Source: JACVRW01 sp963819635
Lineage (GTDB): Bacteria > Actinomycetota > Thermoleophilia > Solirubrobacterales > Thermoleophilaceae
Direction: 5' to 3'
DNA: 64,000 nt
NCBI GenBank assembly: GCA_963819635.1
Contig: CAWFWX010000006.1
Span: 310,001 to 374,000, forward strand
Shown here: piece by piece, positions 1 to 6,800 of the stretch
Numbering within the stretch: position 1 is the first letter of the stretch
Layout of the letters: each line of letters starts with the position of its first letter
Program-made: the position numbers and the translations under genes
Notes under the pieces: model-generated
Databases searched by the model: none
What the model saw: only the letters and a program-made list of their open reading frames with translations
Told to the model about the DNA's origin: nothing

Positions 1-879
1 GACGATCAGCGCGTCCTTCACGCTGCTCTCGATCGACGCGTCCGGCCCCTCGTTCATGACCTTCCGGGCGAGCGAGTTCACGTGCACGATGCCCTTGATC
101 CGGTCGGTGTTGCCGTCGTCGGTCACCACGAGGCGGGTGTGGCCGGAGTCGACCGCGCGCCGGAGCGCGGCCTCGGCCGTCTCGGCAGCGTCGACGGTCA
201 CGACCGCCGGGATCGGCGTCATCACCTGGCGCGCCTGTTGCTCGTGCAGGTGGAAGACGCCGGACAGCATCCCGGCCTCGCCGGGGTCGAGCTTTCCGCC
301 GCGCTGGCTGCGGGCGATGATCAGCTTCAGGTCCTCGGATGAGCTCACTTCCTCGAACTCCGCGCGCGAGTCCACGCCGACCAGCCGCAGCATCCAGTTC
401 GAGGCCGTGTTGAGCAGCCAGATCAGCGGGTTGAAGACCCGGCGGAACAGCTCGAGCGGCCGCGCCACTCTCAGCGCCGTCTTCTCGGCATGCACGATCG
501 AGTAGATCTTCGGGACCTGCTCGCCGATGGTGATGTGGAGCGCCGTCGTGATCAGGTAGGCGAGCGTGAGCGAGATCGCCAGGGAGGCGTTGTGCGAGAT
601 CGCCGTGCCGAATGCGTCCTCGAACAGGCTCGCAATCGCGGGCTCGCCGAGGAAGCCGATGCCTAGCGAGGTCATCGTGATGCCGAGCTGGCACGCCGAC
701 AGGTACTCGTCGATGCGCTCGATCTGCTTTAGGACGAGCGCGGCGCCGCGACGCCCCTCCTCGCGCAGCTGCTCCACCCGTCCCTGGGAGGCGCGCACGA
801 GCGCGAACTCGGCGGCCACGAACAGCCCGTTCAGCGCCACCAGGACGGCGACGGCGAAAAGCAGAAGCACCGCGGTCAT
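1..879 (-). CDS. CNNM/CorC-type membrane protein with DUF21 and CBS domains (3' end outside window)
   Basis: This reading frame is open from an ATG at 879 to the window edge, 293 codons without a stop. The N-terminus is a DUF21 (CNNM) transmembrane domain: a hydrophobic first helix, an AAEFALVRAS segment, then a conserved CQLGITMTSLGIGFLGEPA stretch and more hydrophobic helices to about residue 180. It is followed by a QVMTPIPAVVTVDAAET segment that opens a CBS pair. The family (HlyC/CorC, TlyC, CNNM) contains inner-membrane proteins linked to Mg2+/Co2+ or Na+/Mg2+ transport. The old name hemolysin is misleading. The C-terminal CBS remainder and the CorC_HlyC domain would lie to the left of base 1. 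Family assignment is firm; substrate is unknown. Confidence 0.9.
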   Translation of the reverse strand, partial: MTAVLLLFAVAVLVALNGLFVAAEFALVRASQGRVEQLREEGRRGAALVLKQIERIDEYLSACQLGITMTSLGIGFLGEPAIASLFEDAFGTAISHNASLAISLTLAYLITTALHITIGEQVPKIYSIVHAEKTALRVARPLELFRRVFNPLIWLLNTASNWMLRLVGVDSRAEFEEVSSSEDLKLIIARSQRGGKLDPGEAGMLSGVFHLHEQQARQVMTPIPAVVTVDAAETAEAALRRAVDSGHTRLVVTDDGNTDRIKGIVHVNSLARKVMNEGPDASIESSVKDALIV

Positions 880-953
880 CGCTGACCGGGCTTCATCTGG
901 CTACTTCGAGGAGGATCGTCGTCGCTCATGCGCTGACGCGGCGAATGTAGCAG

Positions 954-1232
954 CTAATCCAGGCCATCAATCCGGCGCGCGAGCTCGAAGTCGCCCTCCG
1001 TCAGACCGCCCTCGCTGTGCGTCGTGATCGTCACCGTGACCGTCTTCCAGGAGATCTCGAGATCGGGGTGATGGTTCATCTCCTCGGCCTCGGGAGTGAG
1101 CCTGTTCACGAACTCCACGGACCCCTTGAAGTCGCCGTTGTCGAACCGCTTGACGATGGCGTCGCCGGAGCGCTCCCATCCGTCGAGGCCGCCCAGCCGT
1201 TCGTCGATCTCCGAGTCGTTCAGACGTGCCAT
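954..1232 (-). CDS. phhB: 4a-hydroxytetrahydrobiopterin dehydratase (pterin-4a-carbinolamine dehydratase)
   Basis: A 92-residue protein starting MARLNDSEID and matching the usual 90-110 residue size of the family. It carries the signature of PCD/DCoH proteins: FKGSVEFVNRLTPEAEEMNHHPDLEISWKTV is visible in part as NHHPDL with the two histidines, followed by VTITTHSEGGLTEGD. The enzyme dehydrates the 4a-carbinolamine of tetrahydropterin, recycling the cofactor of aromatic amino acid hydroxylases. No hydroxylase is adjacent, so the role here is inferred from family. The ATG at 1232 has a GGAG about seven bases upstream. Longer starts to 1322 are possible but add a low-complexity leader overlapping the divergent gene. 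Confidence 0.88.
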   Translation of the reverse strand: MARLNDSEIDERLGGLDGWERSGDAIVKRFDNGDFKGSVEFVNRLTPEAEEMNHHPDLEISWKTVTVTITTHSEGGLTEGDFELARRIDGLD

Positions 1233-2139
1233 GCTCGTCTCCGTGCGTATCGCGTCACTGGTTCCGTCCGCGACCGAGATGCTGTTCGCCCTCGGCCTCG
1301 GCGACCGCGTGGCCGCGGTCACCCACGAGTGTGACTACCCGCCCGGCGCCGAACAACTCCCCCACCTCACCCGCAGCGTGATCCCGGACGGCTTGGCCGC
1401 GGCCGAGATCGACGCCGCGGTGCGCGAGCGCACCGGCCGCGGCGAGGCGCTCTACGAGCTCGACCAGACCACGCTGGAGGAGCTCCACGTGGACCTGATC
1501 GTGACCCAGGCGGTGTGCGAGGTATGCGCCGTCTCGTTCGACGACGTGCGCGCCGTGGCGGACAGGCTGCCCACGCAGCCGGAGGTGATCTCGCTCGACC
1601 CCACGACCCTCGGCGAGGTCCTGGCGGACGTGCCGCGCCTAGCCGCAGCGGCGGGCGCCGACGACGCCGGCGAGCGCCTCGCCGGCGAGGCGGCCGAACG
1701 CATCGACGCCGTCGAGCGAGCGGTCGAGGGCGCGCCGCGCCCGCGCGTGGCCGCGCTCGAGTGGCTCGACCCGCTCTTCGTGGGCGGCCACTGGGTGCCG
1801 CAGATGATCCAGCTGGCCGGTGGCGAGGACACGCTGGGGCTGCCCGGCGAGAAGTCGCGCACGGCCGAGTGGGCCGAGCTCGAGGCGGCGGCGCCCGAGG
1901 TGATCGTGTCGATGCCGTGCGGCTACTACGCCGAGCAGGCGGCGGCGGAGACGATGCAGGCGCGCGACCGGCTCGCACCGCTCGGCGCGCGCGTCTTCGC
2001 GGTGGACGCCGCGGCGTACTTCTCGCGGCCCGGCCCGCGACTCGTCGAGGGAATCGAGCTCCTCGGCCACCTGCTGCACCCCGAGCTGGTGCCGGCGCCG
2101 CCGACGCGACGCTCGATCGAAATCGACCTGAGCGCTTAG
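1231..2139 (+). CDS. cobalamin-binding / BtuF-like periplasmic-binding-fold protein
   Basis: A protein of about 300 residues beginning MLVSVRIASLVPSATEMLFA, the typical opening of stand-alone cobalamin-binding proteins related to BtuF (COG0614 helical-backbone fold). VAAVTHECDYPP and LDPLFVGGHWVPQMIQLAGG are further conserved blocks. No signal peptide or lipobox is visible and no permease or ATPase is nearby, so it is probably not an ABC transporter component by itself; a cytoplasmic corrinoid or metal ligand role is inferred. The start is uncertain: an ATG at 1231 overlaps the divergent phhB start in a shared CATG, and a GTG at 1243 gives the commonest N-terminus of the family (VRIASL). It converges with the next gene, overlapping by four bases. 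Confidence 0.8.
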   Translation: MLVSVRIASLVPSATEMLFALGLGDRVAAVTHECDYPPGAEQLPHLTRSVIPDGLAAAEIDAAVRERTGRGEALYELDQTTLEELHVDLIVTQAVCEVCAVSFDDVRAVADRLPTQPEVISLDPTTLGEVLADVPRLAAAAGADDAGERLAGEAAERIDAVERAVEGAPRPRVAALEWLDPLFVGGHWVPQMIQLAGGEDTLGLPGEKSRTAEWAELEAAAPEVIVSMPCGYYAEQAAAETMQARDRLAPLGARVFAVDAAAYFSRPGPRLVEGIELLGHLLHPELVPAPPTRRSIEIDLSA

Positions 2140-3299
2140 AGACCGCGGCAGGCGCGCGGCAGGCTGCGCGGCAGTCGCTTGCCCGTAGCACCGGTTGCGC
2201 GCAGCGTCCAAGCGCTGCGCGGCCCGGCCTTGCCCGAGAAGCGCGAGGCGGAGCCGAGCTGCCGCGCGGAGCCGGTGGCGCCGATCACCTTGAACGAGCC
2301 GCCGAGGAGGCGGCGCCGCCCGCCGTCCCCGGCGCGCATGAGCTGAGTGAAGCGGAGGCAGATCCGCCCGCCTCGACCGAATTTGGCGAGCGCTACGCCA
2401 CGCGCCGTGGCGCGCGCCGCCGGGCCAGAGACCGACAGGTCCATCCGGGCGGTCCACCCGCCTCGCCGCAGGCCCGCGGGCGCGCCGGGAGCCGCGACGA
2501 GCCTGCCGGTGAAGACGAGGCCGCTGCCGCTCAGGACACCGTTTCGGGCGCTGAACGACCGCGCGCGCACGAACCGGCCGGTGACCGTGGCGCGGTAGGC
2601 CTTCCGGGCGGTGGCGAGGCTGATGCTCGCCCCTCCGCCACCCGGGGCCGAGGTGCACTCCGGAGGCTGGCATGCGATGGCCGACGCCTCGGCGGAGCGC
2701 GCGCTCCGGTTGCCGGCGTAGTCCACCGCGGTGACGACGTAGTAGTAGCGCTGAGAGGGGTCGGCGAACAGCGTGTCGTCGTACGTCGACGCGGTCACCG
2801 GAGGCGACGTGATCTGGCTGTAGGGACCACCCGGCGCGGCGGCACGCTCGACGTTGTACCCCGACAGATCGGGAGCGACCACGTCGTCCCAGTCCAGGCG
2901 TATCCGTGACCCCTGGCCGACCGCAGTGAGTCCCGTTGGCACCGGCGGCGGCGTGATATCCACCCCCGGGATGTCCTCGTTGCAGCCGTCGCTCGTGAAC
3001 CCGGCCTCGTCCGGGCACCGATCGCGGTGGTCGGGGACAGCGTCCCCGTCACGGTCCGGGCACCCGGTGACGAGGGGATTTCCCGGCTGCCAGGGGCACT
3101 CGTCCGGGCCGTTGTCGACGCCGTCGCCATCCCAGTCGGTGGGCGACTGTTCGAGGTACTCGGAGAAGGCCGAGCACGCGTCCTTGTTGGTGCCGCCCGA
3201 CGCGAAGCACTGCCAGAACGCGTTGCTGAAAAAGACGCATCCGCTCATGGACGCCGAAGCGCCGAGGAGCGCCACCACCAGAGCGAGCCGGACCAGCAT
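2136..3299 (-). CDS. lipoprotein with thrombospondin type 3 repeats and a fibronectin type III domain
   Basis: A 387-residue protein with a lipoprotein signal peptide: a hydrophobic leader and lipobox ASMSGC, with the acylated cysteine at about residue 21. Residues 54-105 carry two Ca2+-binding thrombospondin type 3 motifs (DWDGDGVDNGPDEC and DRDGDAVPDHRDRC). Residues 117-210 form a fibronectin type III domain (PTGLTAVGQG, SGYNVERA, YYYVVTAVDYAGNRS). The last 160 residues are basic and beta-rich with no family I can name. It is probably anchored outside the membrane, with a structural or adhesive role. Its specific function is unknown. It stands alone on the minus strand and overlaps the cobalamin-binding gene by four bases at the 3' end. 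Confidence 0.8.
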   Translation of the reverse strand: MLVRLALVVALLGASASMSGCVFFSNAFWQCFASGGTNKDACSAFSEYLEQSPTDWDGDGVDNGPDECPWQPGNPLVTGCPDRDGDAVPDHRDRCPDEAGFTSDGCNEDIPGVDITPPPVPTGLTAVGQGSRIRLDWDDVVAPDLSGYNVERAAAPGGPYSQITSPPVTASTYDDTLFADPSQRYYYVVTAVDYAGNRSARSAEASAIACQPPECTSAPGGGGASISLATARKAYRATVTGRFVRARSFSARNGVLSGSGLVFTGRLVAAPGAPAGLRRGGWTARMDLSVSGPAARATARGVALAKFGRGGRICLRFTQLMRAGDGGRRRLLGGSFKVIGATGSARQLGSASRFSGKAGPRSAWTLRATGATGKRLPRSLPRACRGL

Positions 3300-3343
3300 G
3301 GTCTCTGACGGCCGACCCTAAGCGATTCGCGGCTGCGGATCAA

Positions 3344-4147
3344 TCAGCCGGAGATCACTATCGACCCGGCCACGGCCGCCACGCCGAGCGCTACGCACGC
3401 GAGCGCCGGAACCGCCTCCGGCACGCGCACGCGATCGCGGAGCTCAATCAGGAGGAGCGCGGTGACCGCGCCCCCGATGAACCCGCCTATGTGGCCGCCT
3501 ATCGAGATGTTCGGGACCGTGAACGTGATCAGCAGGTTCAGCCCGATCCAGATGCCGAGACCACTCTCCATGAGGTTGAAGCCGCGGTTCCAGGCCACGA
3601 TCGCGGCGGCGGCGAGGAGCCCGAAGATCGCACCGGACGCTCCTACCGTGAGCGCGTCCGGCGAGAGCAGCAGCGCCCCGAAGGACCCGCACAGGAGCGA
3701 CACGAAGTAGATGAGACCGAAGCGCCAGCTCCCGACCGCGGGTTCGATGATCGAGCCGAGGATCCAGAGCGAGAGCATGTTCGTCAGGAGGTGGAAGAGC
3801 CCGGCGTGCAGGAAGCCCGCCGTCAGGAGGCGGTAGTACTCGCCGTCAGCGATGAAGTGCTGCGAGAGGCCTCCGTCGTCGGTCAGCGAGCTGCTGCCCA
3901 CGCCGGCCCCGCCGCCGAGCAGCGAGCCGAAAGCGGCGATGACGTTGATCGCGATCAGGATGTAGGTGAGCCTCGGCTCGTTGCTGACCGAGCGCATCGT
4001 GCGCACCTGAGTCGCGCCCTGACGCGCGCATTCCGGGCAGCGCATCCCCACGGGAGTCGAGGTCATGCAGTCCGGGCAGATCGGCCGCTCGCAGTTCGAG
4101 CAGCGAACGCCGGTTTCGCGGTTCGGGTGCCGGTAGCAGACCTCCAT
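3344..4147 (-). CDS. rhomboid family intramembrane serine protease with N-terminal zinc-finger region
   Basis: A 267-residue protein. The N-terminal 45 residues contain eight cysteine or histidine zinc-ligand candidates arranged like a B-box (CYRHPNRETGVRCSNCERP, CPDC, CPEC). Six or seven hydrophobic segments follow. The rhomboid catalytic dyad is visible: serine 171 in GASGAIFG and histidine 219 in GGHIGGFIGG, with a HAGLFHLLTNM segment at about 114-124. The enzyme cleaves transmembrane substrates within the membrane; substrates are unknown. The start at 4147 was chosen because it gives the MEVCYRHP opening typical of actinobacterial rhomboids; the longer upstream frame is low complexity and overlaps the anti-sigma gene. 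Confidence 0.92.
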   Translation of the reverse strand: MEVCYRHPNRETGVRCSNCERPICPDCMTSTPVGMRCPECARQGATQVRTMRSVSNEPRLTYILIAINVIAAFGSLLGGGAGVGSSSLTDDGGLSQHFIADGEYYRLLTAGFLHAGLFHLLTNMLSLWILGSIIEPAVGSWRFGLIYFVSLLCGSFGALLLSPDALTVGASGAIFGLLAAAAIVAWNRGFNLMESGLGIWIGLNLLITFTVPNISIGGHIGGFIGGAVTALLLIELRDRVRVPEAVPALACVALGVAAVAGSIVISG

Positions 4148-4164
4148 GGGGAGGCCCACCCTAG

Positions 4165-4815
4165 CTACAGGGGCACGCTCACAATCGGGTCTTCGCTGGG
4201 CACCTGAGCGCCGCCGCGAGCCTCCCTCGTGACGTAGACGCCGTCCGCATCGCTCACGCCTCGCAACGCGACGTCGCCGCGGCCGCCAGAGCCCACCTCG
4301 AAGGTGCGTGCGGGTACCAGCCGCTGACCGTGTTGCAGCCACACCTGGTAGACGCGCGCGCCACCGAGCTCCGGCATGTCGTGGAGCCGCAGCGTGGCGT
4401 CATCGCCTCGGATCTCGAGGTTTCCACCCGCCTGCGGCATCGCGCTCGCGACCGTGGCCGTGACGGTGCGCGTGTCGTCTCCGCCCAGCTGCGCGATGCC
4501 AAAGCCGGCCACGACTCCAAGCAGCAGCACGGCTGCGACGGCGAGGAGCCGCCTCGGGGCGCGGCGGCTGGGAAGGGTCACCACGTTCGAGTCGCGCTCG
4601 ACCTCGGCCATCAGCCGCTTCTTCAGCCCCGGCGGCGGCTCGAGCTGAGCCACCGATCCCGGCAGCGCCTCGGCGGCCGGGCGCAGGCGCTCGAGCTCCT
4701 CCTGGCACTCGCTGCATCCCGCGAGGTGACGCTCGAACGCCTGGCGCTCGAGGTCGTTCAGCGCCCCGAGCAGGTAGGCGCCGGCGTCGTCCTGGTGGCG
4801 CCCGTGGTCGCTCAT
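4165..4815 (-). CDS. anti-sigma factor, RskA/zf-HC2 type
   Basis: A 216-residue single-pass membrane anti-sigma factor. The N-terminal cytoplasmic part has the zinc-binding anti-sigma motif (FERHLAGCSECQEEL, the H-x3-C-x2-C signature). A transmembrane helix spans about residues 88-108 (LLAVAAVLLLGVVAGFGIA). The extracytoplasmic half matches RskA C-terminal domains (YQVWLQHGQRLVPARTF). It should sequester the ECF sigma factor encoded immediately upstream, and release it by regulated proteolysis. Its ATG overlaps the stop of the sigma gene (ATGA), indicating translational coupling. The rhomboid gene lies just downstream, but any involvement in cleaving this protein is speculation. Confidence 0.9.
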   Translation of the reverse strand: MSDHGRHQDDAGAYLLGALNDLERQAFERHLAGCSECQEELERLRPAAEALPGSVAQLEPPPGLKKRLMAEVERDSNVVTLPSRRAPRRLLAVAAVLLLGVVAGFGIAQLGGDDTRTVTATVASAMPQAGGNLEIRGDDATLRLHDMPELGGARVYQVWLQHGQRLVPARTFEVGSGGRGDVALRGVSDADGVYVTREARGGAQVPSEDPIVSVPL

Positions 4816-5381
4816 GCCACTCCCCCCACGAGCTGCCTTCTCATCTTCTCGAGTCCTAGCCTCATCCTGCCCTTCACCGTCCCCACCGCCTCCCCCGTCA
4901 ACTCCGCGATCTGCGTGTGCGTGAAACCGCCGAAGTAAGCCAACTCGATCGTCTGCCGCTGCTCGTCCGGCAGCGTCTCCAAGGCGCCGCGCACGCTGCG
5001 CGCCTCCTCCCGCCTGGCCACCTCGACATCGGTGCGCTCGCGCGCCTCGAAGCGCTCCTCGACCCCCTCGAACGGCTCCCGCCGCCGGTCGTGGGTGGAG
5101 CTCCGGCGCAGCCCGTCGATCGCCCTGTTGTGCACGATGCCGAGGATCCAGTTGCGGACGCTGCCGCGGGTCTGGTCGTAGCGGAGCCGGCTGCGCCAGA
5201 TCGAGAGGAGCGCCTCCTGGACGACGTCCTCCGCGGTGGTCGGCTTGCCCACGATCCGGTAGGCGAGCGAGTAGGCCGCGCCGCCGTGGCGGTCATAGAG
5301 CAGCTCGAACGCGCGCGGATCGCCCCGCTGGACCAGCTGCATCACCTCTTCGTCCGCCAGGTCGCGAATGTCGTGTGCCAT
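4812..5381 (-). CDS. ECF RNA polymerase sigma factor (SigK/RpoE-like)
   Basis: A 189-residue sigma-70 family factor with region 2 at about residues 18-90 (ELLYDRHGGAAYSLAYRIVG, AEDVVQEALLSIWR) and region 4 at about 128-182 (LPDEQRQTIELAYFGGFTHTQIAEL and GTVKGRMRLGLEKMR seen as separate blocks). Region 3 is absent, as expected for ECF factors. It is first in a two-gene unit with the downstream zf-HC2 anti-sigma factor, overlapping by four bases. The pairing resembles SigK-RskA of other actinobacteria. The regulon cannot be read from this sequence. Confidence 0.93.
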   Translation of the reverse strand: MAHDIRDLADEEVMQLVQRGDPRAFELLYDRHGGAAYSLAYRIVGKPTTAEDVVQEALLSIWRSRLRYDQTRGSVRNWILGIVHNRAIDGLRRSSTHDRRREPFEGVEERFEARERTDVEVARREEARSVRGALETLPDEQRQTIELAYFGGFTHTQIAELTGEAVGTVKGRMRLGLEKMRRQLVGGVA

Positions 5382-5479
5382 TCAGGTGGTTCCTACGCGC
5401 GAGCGCGCGATTCGGATGATCCACGAACGCGCCAAGCGCGAACAGCGGGTAGAAAGCAATTCGTCCAATGGAGGTTCCC

Positions 5480-5914
5480 ATGGAAGACCGCTCTCCCGCT
5501 CAGGTCTACGCGCTCGTGATCGGGCTGACCCTGGTGGTTGCCGGCATCGCCGGGTTCTTCTACAGCGCCAGCTTCTCCACAGGCGACGGCTCGGAGCGCG
5601 AGGCGGTGCTCGGCATCCTCGACGTGAACGGCTGGCACAACCTCGTGCACATCGCCTCGGGCGTGATCGGCCTGGCGCTCGCGGGCTCGTACGGCGGCGC
5701 TCGCCTGTACGCGCTCGGCCTCGGAGTCGTCTACCTGATCGTCGCGGCGCTCGGGTTCATCGCCGGCGACGGCGAGGAGATCCTCAACCTGATCCCGGTG
5801 AACACGGAGGACAACTTCCTGCACCTCCTGATCGGAATCGCGGGCATCGGCGCCGGCCTGGCAACGCCGGCACGCGAACCCTCAACCACCCTCGAAAGGG
5901 GTCAGACCCCTTGA
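5480..5914 (+). CDS. DUF4383 integral membrane protein
   Basis: A 144-residue protein with four hydrophobic segments. It begins MEDRSPAQVYALVIGLTLVV and contains NGWHNLVHIASGVIGL, characteristic of the DUF4383 family of small actinobacterial membrane proteins of unknown function. The start at 5480 is preferred over the ATG at 5468 because GGAGG lies five bases upstream of it, inside the longer version. The last six codons are formed by a dispersed palindrome (5896-5912), so the C-terminal LERGQTP is probably derived from the repeat. Confidence 0.82.
   Translation: MEDRSPAQVYALVIGLTLVVAGIAGFFYSASFSTGDGSEREAVLGILDVNGWHNLVHIASGVIGLALAGSYGGARLYALGLGVVYLIVAALGFIAGDGEEILNLIPVNTEDNFLHLLIGIAGIGAGLATPAREPSTTLERGQTP
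5896..5912. repeat. dispersed palindrome, copy 1 (core GGGGTCAGACCCC)
   Basis: AAGGGGTCAGACCCCTT is a perfect 8-bp inverted repeat around one central base, flanked by CTCG and GAG. It forms the 3' end of the DUF4383 gene and sits between two convergent genes, so it could also act as a bidirectional terminator. Further copies are at 33143-33155, 33173-33189, 42185-42203 and 60530-60545. The form resembles REP elements mobilised by RAYT transposases, but no such transposase is in the window. Confidence 0.85.
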
Positions 5915-5917
5915 GGG

Positions 5918-6247
5918 TTAGCGCTTGAGGCGCTTCTCGATGTCGTCCGCCACGCCGCGGATCGACTTCTCGAGCGCCTGCATGCCGGTGACCTGACGCT
6001 TCTTCTGCTGCTGGCGGGCTCGCACCAGCACGAGCCCGCCGGCGGCGACGGTTCCGACCACCACCGCCGCGACGGGGCGGCCCCAGTTGCGCGGGTCGCG
6101 CATGGCGGACAGCTCCCAGTCGGCCAGCTCCGCGGCGGCCACCTCGGTGAGTCCCGACAGCCCTCGCTCGAGCCTGTCGCTCAGCGCCTCGGGCGGCTCG
6201 ACCGGCACGAGGGCCGAACGCAGCAGCTGCTCCACGCGATCACTCAT
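5918..6247 (-). CDS. small single-pass membrane protein paired with ECF sigma factor (putative anti-sigma)
   Basis: A 109-residue protein with a soluble N-terminus of about 55 residues (MSDRVEQLLRSALVPVEPP), one transmembrane segment at about 58-75 (VAAVVVGTVAAGGLVLV) and a basic coiled tail. The start overlaps the 3' end of the ECF sigma gene by eight bases, so the two are translationally coupled. Position, topology and size suggest an anti-sigma factor or membrane tether, although no zinc motif is present. That role is inference from context. Confidence 0.7.
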   Translation of the reverse strand: MSDRVEQLLRSALVPVEPPEALSDRLERGLSGLTEVAAAELADWELSAMRDPRNWGRPVAAVVVGTVAAGGLVLVRARQQQKKRQVTGMQALEKSIRGVADDIEKRLKR

Positions 6248-6776
6248 CGGCTTCCTCCTCGAGGCTCTCCTCCAGCTGCTTGATGGCTCTGTGGATCAAC
6301 ACCTTGGTGGCGCCGTCGGAGCGGCCCAGGGCGCGCGCGATCTCGCGGTTGTCCATGCCGAGCGCGAACCGCATGATGAGCGCCTCGCGGCGGTCGTCGG
6401 GAAGCTTCGACACTCCCTCGAGGACCTCCTTCAGCTCCGCGCGCTCCGCCACGAGCTCCTCGGTTCCGTGCGGCTCCTGCAGCACGCTCGCGTCGTCCAG
6501 CTGGGTCACCGGCCGGCGCGAGCGGTCGCGGTAGAAGTTCGCGGCGAGGTTGTGGGCGATGCGGATCAGCCAGGGTCTGAGCGGCCGCCCGTCCGACTCG
6601 CGCTGCGCTCGCTCGAAGTGCCGGTAGGCCTGGAGAAAGGTCTGCTCGGTCAGGTCCTCGGCGTCGTGATGGTTGCCCACCCGGTAGTACGCGTATGAGT
6701 AGACGTCGCGCAGATGTGCCTTGTACAGCTCGGTGAAGTCGCGGTCGAGCCGTTCCTTGTCTGCTGTCGCCGACAC
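6240..6776 (-). CDS. ECF RNA polymerase sigma factor
   Basis: A 178-residue ECF sigma factor. Region 2 covers about residues 12-85 (FTELYKAHLRDVYSYAYYRV, AEDLTEQTFLQAYRHFERA, LIRIAHNLAANFYRDR) and region 4 about residues 118-172 (LPDDRREALIMRFALGMDN, EIARALGRSDGATKVLIHRA). It heads a two-gene unit with the downstream small membrane protein. This is the second ECF module within 1.5 kb and is only distantly similar to the first, so it is unlikely to be a recent duplication. Confidence 0.92.
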   Translation of the reverse strand: MSATADKERLDRDFTELYKAHLRDVYSYAYYRVGNHHDAEDLTEQTFLQAYRHFERAQRESDGRPLRPWLIRIAHNLAANFYRDRSRRPVTQLDDASVLQEPHGTEELVAERAELKEVLEGVSKLPDDRREALIMRFALGMDNREIARALGRSDGATKVLIHRAIKQLEESLEEEADE

Positions 6777-6800
6777 CGCTCACGGAGCCTACTCCCGGGC

